A stretch of 17,720 nucleotides of DNA from Flavobacteriaceae bacterium (lineage in GTDB: Bacteria > Bacteroidota > Bacteroidia > Flavobacteriales > Flavobacteriaceae), in contig WFZY01000097.1 of NCBI GenBank assembly GCA_015489265.1, forward strand, positions 1 to 17,720, in the 5' to 3' direction. Both the position numbers and the translations under genes were made by a program. The number at the start of each line of letters is the position of its first letter. The first letter of the stretch is position 1. The notes under the pieces were generated by a model. It was not told where the DNA came from. It searched no databases and saw only the letters and a list, made by a program, of their open reading frames with translations. Of this stretch, positions 7,978 through 15,072 are shown piece after piece.

Positions 7978-8502
7978 ATGACAGACATTCGTATCAAAGA
8001 ACATCTCGAGTATGAAGATTTCCTGAAAAGTGCTTTCCCCGATGTAGTCAAACCCATCTATAAAAAACGTTTGTTTATCATCAATATGGCTTTTGGTGTG
8101 TTGTTTATTTTAGCCACAATTTATCTTTTTACACAAAGTATCCAAAACGGTATTGCATTTAAAACCATGCATTATTTTTACTTGTTTTTTGCTTTACTTT
8201 TCCCTTTCTTGGCTTTTTATCTGATGCGAAAAGAGAAAAAATTTTATTATGATTTGGTCGATAAAATTAATGCTTTGGAAACCGAATATATTTTTTCCGG
8301 TGATACTATAAAAGTCAAGAGTAAGCAAGCGGAATTGGATTATAAGGTAAATGAGATTAAACGCGTGGAAGATTTACCAAAATGGTTGATTTTTATATTC
8401 AAAAACGATGAAAGAATTGCCATATACAAGCCCAATATTCCTGCCGAAGCACTTAAAGTTTTAAAAGAAAAATTTCAGAAATACCGTTTAAAAAACTTCT
8501 AA
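7978..8502 (+). CDS. YcxB-like two-helix membrane protein of unknown function
   Basis: This is a 174-residue hypothetical inner-membrane protein. A short polar N-terminus (EHLEYEDFLKSAFPD) precedes two predicted transmembrane helices, about residues 33-52 and 67-83. These are followed by a lysine-rich stretch and a soluble beta-rich C-terminal domain (FSGDTIKVKSKQAELDYKVNEIKRVED, then a strand pair ending in Lys-Pro-Asn). That order of hydrophobic hairpin plus a C-terminal domain with alternating strands and a DLPKWLIFIF core resembles YcxB-like (PF14317) proteins; the match is by eye. No catalytic motif is seen. It stands 132 bases after porT behind repeat copy A, with no good TAnnTTTG promoter visible, so it could be read from the ubiE-porT transcript. 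A role in secretion would be speculation. Confidence 0.75.
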   Translation: MTDIRIKEHLEYEDFLKSAFPDVVKPIYKKRLFIINMAFGVLFILATIYLFTQSIQNGIAFKTMHYFYLFFALLFPFLAFYLMRKEKKFYYDLVDKINALETEYIFSGDTIKVKSKQAELDYKVNEIKRVEDLPKWLIFIFKNDERIAIYKPNIPAEALKVLKEKFQKYRLKNF

Positions 8503-8507
8503 AATCA

Positions 8508-8564
8508 GCGTTCCTTACTTCGGTATTCTCAGCATAAGTGTTCGGCGTTCGATGTTTAACTTTG
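8508..8564. repeat. degenerate period-7 repeat tract after the YcxB-like gene
   Basis: TTC or TT-starting triplets recur at 8519, 8526, 8541, 8548, 8555 and 8562. Spacing is 7 bases, except for one interval of 15 (twice 7 plus 1). The clearest part is 8537-8557, where units of the form GTGTTCG, GCGTTCG, ATGTTTA follow each other. The tract begins 5 bases after the TAA. It is weaker than the two other arrays. Confidence 0.4.
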
Positions 8565-8575
8565 ACCATATTTAT

Positions 8576-8591
8576 AAAATAGTACTATTTT
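8576..8591. promoter_or_regulatory. perfect 16-bp palindrome
   Basis: AAAATAGTACTATTTT is identical to its reverse complement over all 16 bases. It could be a dimeric repressor site or an accident of AT-rich sequence. It is about 300 bases upstream of the next promoter, too far for a simple operator of that gene. Confidence 0.4.
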
Positions 8592-8786
8592 CAAATAAAA
8601 ATTAGTCCGGAATATTTGGTATTTCCTATTTATTGGGACAGTTAGAGACAATATATACCAATGCTACATGAAAATAATCCAATTGATTGGTTTATATTGA
8701 ATGTGCAAGCAATATAATACGAAAAATACAGGTTGTACCTATGGCACTTTCTCTTTGTGTATTGATATAATATGCTATAAACAGCT

Positions 8787-8814
8787 TGCCTTTACAAGGC
8801 ATAGGCGCCCCTAT
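8787..8814 (+). terminator. two abutting short hairpins, possible terminator or RNA structure
   Basis: TGCCTT (8787-8792) pairs perfectly with AAGGCA (8796-8801) around a 3-base loop. ATAGG (8801-8805) pairs with CCTAT (8810-8814) around CGCC. The downstream sequence is rich in A and T but not a pure T run, so a classical terminator is uncertain. Both stems are GC-richer than their surroundings. Confidence 0.35.
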
Positions 8815-8885
8815 ATATTTTTATATTTTTACGGTACATTAACAAAGAGTTGGAAAATTTTGATAAAAATCTGCAGATAAATTCC

Positions 8886-8893
8886 TATTTTTG
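8886..8893 (+). promoter_or_regulatory. -7 promoter element of the M3 peptidase gene
   Basis: TATTTTTG fits TAnnTTTG exactly, 17 bases before the first ATG at 8911 and 23 before the second at 8917. A TTTTG at 8858-8862 could be the -33 element with a 23-base spacer, at the long end of the accepted range. Confidence 0.6.
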
Positions 8894-8910
8894 AAAACTA
8901 TTCAAATTTT

Positions 8911-11055
8911 ATGTTTATGAAAACCATCTTATCATTTATTACTATTTTAATTTTGATGAACGCTTGTCAGCAAACTATTAAAACCAATACTGAAAAAAAA
9001 TCAGCGTCAATGACCAAAATAACTACTCAAAATATATTACTTCAAGATTGGAAAACCCCTTTCGGTACACCGCCTTTTGATAAAATTAAAAGCGAAGATT
9101 ATCTGCCGGGTTTTGAAGCAGCCATCAAAATGCACAATCAAGAGATTGATAAAATTGTTAATAATCCCGATGCACCGACCTTTCAAAATACAGTGGTGGC
9201 TTTGGAAGAAAGCGGACGTAAACTCAAACGCTTGCAACATTTGTTTGATGCGGTCGAATCTGCCAATACCGATGATGTTTTAAAAGCCACTTCTAAGAAA
9301 ATTCAACCCGAACTCGCTGCGCACTACGATCAAATAATGATGAACAAAAAATTGTTTGATAGAATCAACAGAGTCTATAAACAAAAGGACAAATTAGATT
9401 TAGATGCCGAAGATCAAAGATTGTTAGAAGAAACTTATAAAAAATTTGTGCGTTCAGGGGTGAATTTACCCGATAAAAAGCAAAATCGTCTTAAAGAAAT
9501 TAACAAAGAGCTGGCAAGCCTGCAACAAACATTTAATGATAATTTGCTAGCCGAAACCAACGATTTTGAACTATATGTAACCGAAAAGAAAGATTTAGGT
9601 AACATGCCGAAACAAGCCGTTGATGCCGCTGCCGAAGAAGCTCTTAAACGCGGACATCAAACCGGTTGGTCTTTTACTTTACAACGCCCGAGTATTTATC
9701 CATTTTTAGACTATTCGCCCAATAGAGCGCTACGCGAAAAAATTTTTAAAGGCTATGCCAACAGAGGTAATAACAATAATGCTCATGATAATAAAAAGGT
9801 TTTGGAAAAAATGGTGCAGTTGCGCACCGAAAAAGCGCATTTGCTTGGTTATGACAATTTTGCGCAATATGTATTAGCCGATAATATGGCTGAAAAGCCC
9901 GAAAAAGTTTACAAATTGCTCAATCAGGTTTGGCAACCGGCATTAAAAACTGCCAAAAAAGACAGAGATGATTTGGTGAATGCCATGAAACAAGACGGTA
10001 TAAAAGACAATTTACGGGCTTCCGACTGGCGTTATTATGTTCGCAAAATACGTGAAAAGAAATACAATTTTGATGAAACTGTAACCAAGCCGTATTTTGA
10101 AGTTAATGCCGTGCGCGACGGGGCTTTTTTGTTGGCGCATAAATTGTTCGGATTGAATTTCAAAAAAATGAGTCTGCCGGGCTGGCATAAAGACCAACAA
10201 GTGTTTGAAGTTACCGATACCACCGGTAAGCCTATCGGTGTCATTTATATGGACTTTTTTGCGCGTCCGAGCAAGCGTGGCGGTGCGTGGATGAATGAGT
10301 TGCGGATGCAGTCCAATGTCAATGGTAAATTTGTAACGCCAATTGTTACGACCAATTTCAATTTTCCGGCACCTACCAAATCCATGCCGAGTTTGTTGAG
10401 TTTTACGCAAGCACAAACCGTGTTTCATGAGTTTGGTCACGCCTTACACGGCTTGTTATCAAATGTCAAATATGCATCATTATCCGGCACCAATGTGCCG
10501 CGTGATTTTGTAGAATTTCCGTCACAAGTCATGGAAAACTGGATGAGTCATCCCGATATGTTAAAATTATATGCCAAACATTATCAAACCAGCAAGATTA
10601 TCCCGCAAGATTTAATTGATAAGATGAATGCTGCCAATGGTTTTAACGAAGGATTTAGAAGTGTCGAATATTTAGCAGCGTCGTTTTTAGATATGGACTG
10701 GCATACGCTGAACGATACATTGCCGCGAAAAACTTTGGGTTTTGAAAAACAAGCCATGAAAAAAATCGGATTGATTAAAGAGATTATTCCGCGTTATCGT
10801 TCTACGTATTATGCCCATATTTTTGGTGGTGGATATGCAGCTGGCTATTACAGTTATTTATGGTCGGAAGTATTAGATGCCGATACGTTTGATGCTTTTG
10901 TTAAGTCCGGTAATATTTTTAATCCCGAATTGGCTCGGCGTTATAAAAAAATGATAGGCAGCGGCGGCACCAAACCGGCTATGCAGTTGTATAAAGAATT
11001 TATGGGACGTGAACCTAAGATAGATGCTCTGTTAAAGAAAAAAGGATTTGATTAA
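8911..11055 (+). CDS. M3-family metallopeptidase lipoprotein, peptidyl-dipeptidase Dcp-like
   Basis: This zinc peptidase cuts short oligopeptides, in the Dcp branch releasing C-terminal dipeptides. The 714-residue protein carries an N-terminal lipoprotein signal ending LMNAC (Cys19), so it is likely anchored in the periplasm or outer membrane, unlike cytoplasmic enterobacterial Dcp, which lacks this signal. A mostly helical N-terminal half is followed by the catalytic domain. HEFGH (506-510) gives two zinc histidines and the catalytic Glu507, and Glu535 in PRDFVEFPSQ is the third zinc ligand. HIFGGGYAAGYYSYLW near the C-terminus is the substrate-binding loop of the Dcp/oligopeptidase A group. 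Both ATG 8911 and ATG 8917 leave a workable signal; the second gives the more usual MKT start. It stands alone with its own promoter. Oligopeptidase A activity is the main alternative. Confidence 0.92.
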   Translation: MFMKTILSFITILILMNACQQTIKTNTEKKSASMTKITTQNILLQDWKTPFGTPPFDKIKSEDYLPGFEAAIKMHNQEIDKIVNNPDAPTFQNTVVALEESGRKLKRLQHLFDAVESANTDDVLKATSKKIQPELAAHYDQIMMNKKLFDRINRVYKQKDKLDLDAEDQRLLEETYKKFVRSGVNLPDKKQNRLKEINKELASLQQTFNDNLLAETNDFELYVTEKKDLGNMPKQAVDAAAEEALKRGHQTGWSFTLQRPSIYPFLDYSPNRALREKIFKGYANRGNNNNAHDNKKVLEKMVQLRTEKAHLLGYDNFAQYVLADNMAEKPEKVYKLLNQVWQPALKTAKKDRDDLVNAMKQDGIKDNLRASDWRYYVRKIREKKYNFDETVTKPYFEVNAVRDGAFLLAHKLFGLNFKKMSLPGWHKDQQVFEVTDTTGKPIGVIYMDFFARPSKRGGAWMNELRMQSNVNGKFVTPIVTTNFNFPAPTKSMPSLLSFTQAQTVFHEFGHALHGLLSNVKYASLSGTNVPRDFVEFPSQVMENWMSHPDMLKLYAKHYQTSKIIPQDLIDKMNAANGFNEGFRSVEYLAASFLDMDWHTLNDTLPRKTLGFEKQAMKKIGLIKEIIPRYRSTYYAHIFGGGYAAGYYSYLWSEVLDADTFDAFVKSGNIFNPELARRYKKMIGSGGTKPAMQLYKEFMGREPKIDALLKKKGFD

Positions 11056-11060
11056 TGTCA

Positions 11061-11095
11061 AGTAATGAGTGTTAAGTAACAAGTATTAAGTGTTC
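11061..11095 (+). repeat. tandem heptamer array, five AGTNNNN units
   Basis: Five units follow in perfect phase: AGTAATG, AGTGTTA, AGTAACA, AGTATTA and AGTGTTC. The array starts 5 bases after the peptidase stop codon. The first three bases are invariant and the last four vary, so this is an imperfect period-7 repeat rather than simple slippage of one unit. Confidence 0.75.
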
Positions 11096-11265
11096 ATGCA
11101 ATTAAAACGGAATTTTTTCAAAAATGATGCTATAATCTCGATGTTGTTTAGTGTTTTGTAAAAAGAATGATATAGACTAAAAATCATTAATAGTTAATTG
11201 TGTTGAGTATTGCAAATTCATAAATCATAATTTTAGAGATTATTTAAGGTAATATTGGATTTGAT

Positions 11266-11290
11266 ACTAGCTACTCGTAACTAGCTTACT
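11266..11290 (-). repeat. inverted AGT heptamer array
   Basis: ACT occurs at 11266, 11273, 11280 and 11288, with periods of 7, 7 and 8. Read on the minus strand this is AGT-heptads like those at 11061-11095. ACTAGCT occurs twice with one unit between. The array lies at the opposite end of the same 275-base gap, so the two face each other. The 170 bases between them are AT-rich and show nothing else I can name. Confidence 0.5.
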
Positions 11291-11330
11291 TTGGCATTAT
11301 TATTGAATTTATCATATAAAACCTAATATT

Positions 11331-12143
11331 ATGAAACGACAATTATTTACACTATTTATATTGCTATTTGCCTTGCAAGCAATAGCGCAATATCCTAGAA
11401 ATTTGGTCTTGTTATCGGGAAATGATGAGCCGATGCAAGTGTTTATTAATGGTAAACCGGTGAACCGTCAGCCCTTAAAAGAATTGCGTATTTCCGGTTT
11501 GACTGAAAATTTTTATCAAATAAAAATCCGTTTTGCGCACAGCCGGTTTCGTGGTTTTTCGACGGAATTGTATGTGCCGCCTATTTCGGAAATTGTTTAT
11601 GCAATTTTTCTGCCTGACCATCGTTATCGAAACGGAGAATTTGTAATCAAAGATGTTTATCCTATTGATGAAGATTTGCCATATTACAATCCCGAATCTG
11701 TTTTTTCATACGGTAATGGGATGAATAACAATGGTGGGCAAAATATTCAAAACGGGCAAATTAATATCAATATTAACAATACAGCCGGAGGGCAACTGCC
11801 GGGCGGACAGGTAGTTTATGTCCCCGGATACGAAGGAACGGTCGGTTGCACGCCACCGGTAACCTCCGAACGCTATAAGAGTATGTTACAAGCCGTTAAG
11901 AAACAAAACTTTGATGAGAGCAAGTTGCGTGTTGCAAAGCAAATTATAAAACAAAACGATTGTATGACAGTTGATCAGTTAGTGGGCATCATACGACTTT
12001 TGGACTTTGAAAAGAATAAATTGGAATTGGCCAAATATGCCTATCACTATATTTACGACCTTGAAAATTATTACAAAGTAAATAATGTATTTGACTTTGA
12101 AAGTAGTGTCAAAAAACTTGATGCTTATATCAAAAATCAGTAA
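11331..12143 (+). CDS. exported DUF4476 protein
   Basis: This is a 270-residue exported protein of unknown function. Residues 1-19 are a signal peptide (FALQAIA before QYP). Residues 20-115 form a beta-rich domain with NLVLLSGNDEPMQVFINGKPVN, the N-terminal pattern I associate with Bacteroidota DUF4476 proteins. Residues about 125-165 are a flexible Asn-, Gly- and Gln-rich linker. The C-terminal domain (about 173-268) has the DUF4476 pattern: an FD..KL..AK helix, Cys211 followed by MTVDQLVGIIRLLDFE, then KLELAKYAY and a YI-containing last helix. Cys173 and Cys211 could form a disulfide. No strong promoter is seen; TTACTTTG near 11293 is one base short of the consensus spacing. It converges with the DUF4919 gene 106 bases downstream. 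Confidence 0.82.
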   Translation: MKRQLFTLFILLFALQAIAQYPRNLVLLSGNDEPMQVFINGKPVNRQPLKELRISGLTENFYQIKIRFAHSRFRGFSTELYVPPISEIVYAIFLPDHRYRNGEFVIKDVYPIDEDLPYYNPESVFSYGNGMNNNGGQNIQNGQINININNTAGGQLPGGQVVYVPGYEGTVGCTPPVTSERYKSMLQAVKKQNFDESKLRVAKQIIKQNDCMTVDQLVGIIRLLDFEKNKLELAKYAYHYIYDLENYYKVNNVFDFESSVKKLDAYIKNQ

Positions 12144-12249
12144 TGATTAATCCGGATCCGCTGTAAAACAATAAAATACCCGATATTAATTTAATTCACA
12201 AGATTGTATAAGCTTTTAATAGAAATGTAAAAAAACTAATTTGCGACAT

Positions 12250-13014
12250 CTATTTACCCTGAAGTTTACTATCAGTCACTTTATATTTGCGCTTGGCTTC
12301 TTCTTGTACCATTTTATAAGTTTTATGCCCACCAATGAAGTATGGCAGATAAATATTAAAGTATAATTTTTCTTTGGGCAGAGCCGTCATTCTTTTATTA
12401 TCTTTTGACACCGGTTTGATCAATAAAACATCAAAAGGCATTTGATGGTGGTATCGCACTTCTTGCATCACCAATTCCAAATCTTTCTGGTTTAAAATCA
12501 AATATTCATCACTGACAATGCGGACGATAAATGCTTTATCAAAATTTTTACCGGTACCACTATATAATGGTATGCGAATTAAATCGCCGTATTTTTTGTA
12601 ATAAAATTTTGATTTTTGTCGCATCCCGAGTTTTTTATGAGCATAGCCCAATAGTAAATACAACCGGCTGTTTAATGGATAGACTTGCAGCAATTTCTTG
12701 CCTTCTTTGATGGCATTTTGAAAGTCAAATTCCGCCATTAGTTTGGCAATGCGTTCCACAGCTTTATCTTCTTTTACCGGCTCATACTTTTTCATAAAAA
12801 CACTGCCGTAATAGAGTAACATCAGCTCGTCTTCCTTCATTTTGTCGGGCTGTTTAAGCCATACATTTTTGAGATGCTCAAAATATTTAGGATGTTTTTG
12901 CACCATGGTTTTTAGTGTATCGACCGGTAAACCGTAAATATCTAATGATTTCTTTTGAGCGGAAATCGTTAAAGAAAAAACAAATGAAATAAGAAATACA
13001 ACTAATTTTTTCAT
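12250..13014 (-). CDS. exported DUF4919-like protein
   Basis: This is a 254-residue exported protein of unknown function. Residues 1-19 are a signal peptide (FSLTISA before QKK). The mature part is largely helical, with a tetratricopeptide-like middle (FQNAIKEGKKLLQVYPLNSR, then LLGYAHKKLGMRQKSKFYYKK). It continues into a mixed domain with YSGTGKNFDKAFIVRIVSDEYLIL and a C-terminal KLYFNIYLPY strand. The LMLLYYGSVF segment and the SGTG...AFIV..VSDEY segment match my memory of the DUF4919 family (PF16266), but this is by eye. It is divergent from ggt across a 70-base gap and convergent with DUF4476 across 106 bases. That second gap holds only a short CGGATCCG palindrome and no clear terminator. 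Confidence 0.72.
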   Translation of the reverse strand: MKKLVVFLISFVFSLTISAQKKSLDIYGLPVDTLKTMVQKHPKYFEHLKNVWLKQPDKMKEDELMLLYYGSVFMKKYEPVKEDKAVERIAKLMAEFDFQNAIKEGKKLLQVYPLNSRLYLLLGYAHKKLGMRQKSKFYYKKYGDLIRIPLYSGTGKNFDKAFIVRIVSDEYLILNQKDLELVMQEVRYHHQMPFDVLLIKPVSKDNKRMTALPKEKLYFNIYLPYFIGGHKTYKMVQEEAKRKYKVTDSKLQGK

Positions 13015-13084
13015 AAATGTTTACTTGATTTTTGTTCGAAATTAAAAATAAAATTTTATATTTAGCCCAATTAATTCAAAAGTT

Positions 13085-14782
13085 ATGCAAAAACTATTCC
13101 TGATAAGTGTATTGAGTGTATTTATTTTTTCGTGTAAGCAAAATAACAATTTAATTAAACCCCAACAGCATTTAGTTGCCGATACCGCGATGGTTGTTTC
13201 AGCACATCCGTTAGCATCGAAAATTGGTATCAAAATTTTAAAACAAGGCGGTAATGCCGTAGATGCCATGGTAGCGACCAATTTTGCGTTGGCAGTCGTT
13301 TATCCGCGTGCGGGTAATTTGGGTGGCGGCGGCTTTATGATTATTCGCACACCTGAAGGCGAAGCAACCGCCGTAGATTATCGTGAAACAGCACCTGCTA
13401 AAGCTCACAAGGATTTATATCTTGATAAGAACGGCAATGTCATCGATGGCTTGAGCCGTTATGGTGGTTTGGCGGTTGGTGTACCCGGAACGGTTGCCGG
13501 CTTGTATGCAGCGTGGCAAAAATACGGACAACTTAAAGATTGGTCAAAACTCGTACAACCGGCTATAGAATTGGCTCAAAAAGGTTTTCCGGTTTCTGAA
13601 AGCGAAGCGCACCGGCTCAATAAATTTCATGATGATTTTTTGAAGTGGAATTCCGACAATAAAACTTTTATCAAAGACCGATGGCTCAAAGGTGACATTT
13701 TGGTGCAACCGCAGTTAGCCAAAACTTTGCAATTAATAGCCCGTCAAGGACCGAAAGCTTTTTATGAAGGTCCGGTAGCACAAGCCATAGTTGATAAAGT
13801 GACTAAAAGCGGTGGTATCATTAAGCTTGAAGATTTAAAAAATTATGCAGCCAAATTCAGACAACCGGTAGTTGTGCCGTACAAGAATTATAAGGTGATT
13901 TCCATGCCACCGCCGTCAAGTGGCGGGATCGCTTTGGGACAGTTGCTTAAAATGGTTTCAAAATATCCTATCAAACAATGGGGCTTCCATTCTTATAAAA
14001 CCACGCATGTAATGGTTGAAGCCGAAAAACGGGTTTATGCCGATAGAGCCAAATATTTAGGTGATAGCGATTTTTATCCGGTCCCTATTGATACACTGCT
14101 GGATGATGACTATTTGCAACATCGCATGGCAGATTTTGATATGTATAAAGCCACACCCGCCAATCATATTTTTGCCGGTAAATTTGAACTGCATAAAGAA
14201 AGTTTTGAAACAACCCATATTTCTATTATCGATAAAAATCGTATGGCAGTTTCTTGTACCACAACTTTAAATTCCAATTACGGTTCAAAGGTTATTGTAG
14301 ATGGATACGGCTTTTTTCTAAACAATGAAATGGACGATTTCAGTGCCAAGCCCGGCGTGCCGAATCAATTCGGTTTGATTGGTGCCGAAGCCAACGCCAT
14401 AGCGCCGCGCAAACGTATGTTGAGTTCCATGACGCCAACCATCGTTACCAAAGACGACCAAGTTTTTATGGTTTTAGGTACGCCCGGCGGTTCAACAATT
14501 ATAACTTCTGTTTTTCAAACGATATTGAATGTGGTTGATTTTGACATGAATATGAATGATGCCGTACAAGCCAAACGTTTTCACCATCAGTTTTTGCCGG
14601 ATTATATAATGTATGAAAAAAAATGTTTTGATAAAAATGTGATGGATAGTTTAAAACAAGCCGGACACAAATTAAAACAAGTCAAGTATATGGGAATTGT
14701 TAAAGCTATTTTAGCCCGAAACGACAAACTCGAAGGGGCAGGGGACAGTCGCAATAAAGATGATGATGTAGAAGGGTATTAG
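13085..14782 (+). CDS. ggt: gamma-glutamyltranspeptidase, probable lipoprotein
   Basis: GGT hydrolyses or transfers the gamma-glutamyl group of glutathione and related peptides outside the cytoplasm. The 565-residue precursor has an N-terminal hydrophobic segment ending FIFSC (Cys17), a loose lipobox, so lipid anchoring is probable but a plain signal peptide cannot be excluded. The large subunit shows SAHPLASKIGIKILKQGGNAVDA, LGGGGFMI and YRETAPA. Autocleavage should occur before Thr376 in FETTHISI, giving subunits of about 375 and 190 residues, with Thr376 the N-terminal nucleophile. Small-subunit markers are CTTTLNSNYGSK, PPPSSGG upstream, MTPTIV and LGTPGGSTI. The C-terminal GAGDSRNKDDDVEGY replaces the usual GAADPR-type ending. 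The 70-base upstream gap has only an imperfect -7 element (TATATTTA). A heptamer array begins inside its stop codon. Confidence 0.93.
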   Translation: MQKLFLISVLSVFIFSCKQNNNLIKPQQHLVADTAMVVSAHPLASKIGIKILKQGGNAVDAMVATNFALAVVYPRAGNLGGGGFMIIRTPEGEATAVDYRETAPAKAHKDLYLDKNGNVIDGLSRYGGLAVGVPGTVAGLYAAWQKYGQLKDWSKLVQPAIELAQKGFPVSESEAHRLNKFHDDFLKWNSDNKTFIKDRWLKGDILVQPQLAKTLQLIARQGPKAFYEGPVAQAIVDKVTKSGGIIKLEDLKNYAAKFRQPVVVPYKNYKVISMPPPSSGGIALGQLLKMVSKYPIKQWGFHSYKTTHVMVEAEKRVYADRAKYLGDSDFYPVPIDTLLDDDYLQHRMADFDMYKATPANHIFAGKFELHKESFETTHISIIDKNRMAVSCTTTLNSNYGSKVIVDGYGFFLNNEMDDFSAKPGVPNQFGLIGAEANAIAPRKRMLSSMTPTIVTKDDQVFMVLGTPGGSTIITSVFQTILNVVDFDMNMNDAVQAKRFHHQFLPDYIMYEKKCFDKNVMDSLKQAGHKLKQVKYMGIVKAILARNDKLEGAGDSRNKDDDVEGY

Positions 14783-14858
14783 TTCACTAGTGCGAAGTGT
14801 CGAGTGTAAAGTGGAAAGTTTGAATTGCTGATTGCAGATTGCGAAATTGAGATTTCTC
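14781..14858 (+). repeat. tandem heptamer array, eleven units in two families
   Basis: Six AGT-type units run from 14781: AGTTCAC, then after one extra base AGTGCGA, AGTGTCG, AGTGTAA, AGTGGAA and AGTTTGA. The phase continues without a break into ATTGCTG, ATTGCAG, ATTGCGA, AATTGAG and ATTTCTC. The first unit overlaps the TAG stop of ggt. The period is 7 throughout, apart from a single 1-base insertion at 14788. Confidence 0.7.
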
Positions 14859-14892
14859 ACTATGTTCGAAATAACAATCATATAGAGTTTTT

Positions 14893-14997
14893 AATTCTTC
14901 AAATTGAAAGCAGAAACATTGTAAGAAGCAAAACTATAATATAATGGTAGGTTATTTTATGAAGCACAATAAATTCTCAATTCATCAAATAATCACA
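14893..14997. repeat. interspersed repeat copy B (diverged ~100-bp element)
   Basis: Blocks at 14893-14913 (AATTCTTCAAATT...AAGCAG) and 14953-14988 (TATTTTATGAA...TTCATCAA) align with copy A near 7866-7970 in the same order and orientation. It lies between the heptamer array after ggt and the serS promoter. No reading frame or strong hairpin is seen inside it. Confidence 0.6.
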
Positions 14998-15011
14998 TCA
15001 TCAATAATTAA

Positions 15012-15043
15012 TTTGCAAATCTTTTATTTTCAGAGTAAGTTTG
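15012..15043 (+). promoter_or_regulatory. serS promoter
   Basis: TTTG (15012-15015), 20 bases, then TAAGTTTG (15036-15043) is a full match to the Bacteroidota TTTG/TAnnTTTG promoter with ideal spacing. The serS ATG follows 29 bases later. No T-box or other leader structure is visible. Confidence 0.75.
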
Positions 15044-15072
15044 CGCTTTAAAAATAATCATAAAACCCGATT

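Larger units (their letters stand above)
8503..8910. other. 408-base intergenic region with heptad remnant, palindrome and hairpins
   Basis: This is the longest gene-free stretch in the window. No long or plausible reading frame fills it on either strand. It holds, in order, a degenerate period-7 tract directly after the stop codon, a perfect 16-bp palindrome (8576-8591), a short self-complementary CCAATTGATTGG (8679-8690), two abutting hairpins (8787-8814) followed by AT-rich sequence, and the promoter of the M3 peptidase at its right end. A small untranslated RNA is possible, but nothing matches a family I recognise. Confidence 0.6.

Noticed and set aside
10012..10440. 142-residue minus-strand reading frame
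   Set aside because: It is antisense to the catalytic region of the M3 peptidase, has no promoter or family motif, and its frame follows from the codon pattern of the real gene.
12153..12160. CGGATCCG palindrome between DUF4476 and DUF4919 as a bidirectional terminator
   Set aside because: It is an 8-bp palindrome with no loop and no T run on either side; most likely chance.
14781..14858. Heptamer array as a CRISPR
   Set aside because: Units of 7 bases without spacers and without cas genes do not fit a CRISPR array.
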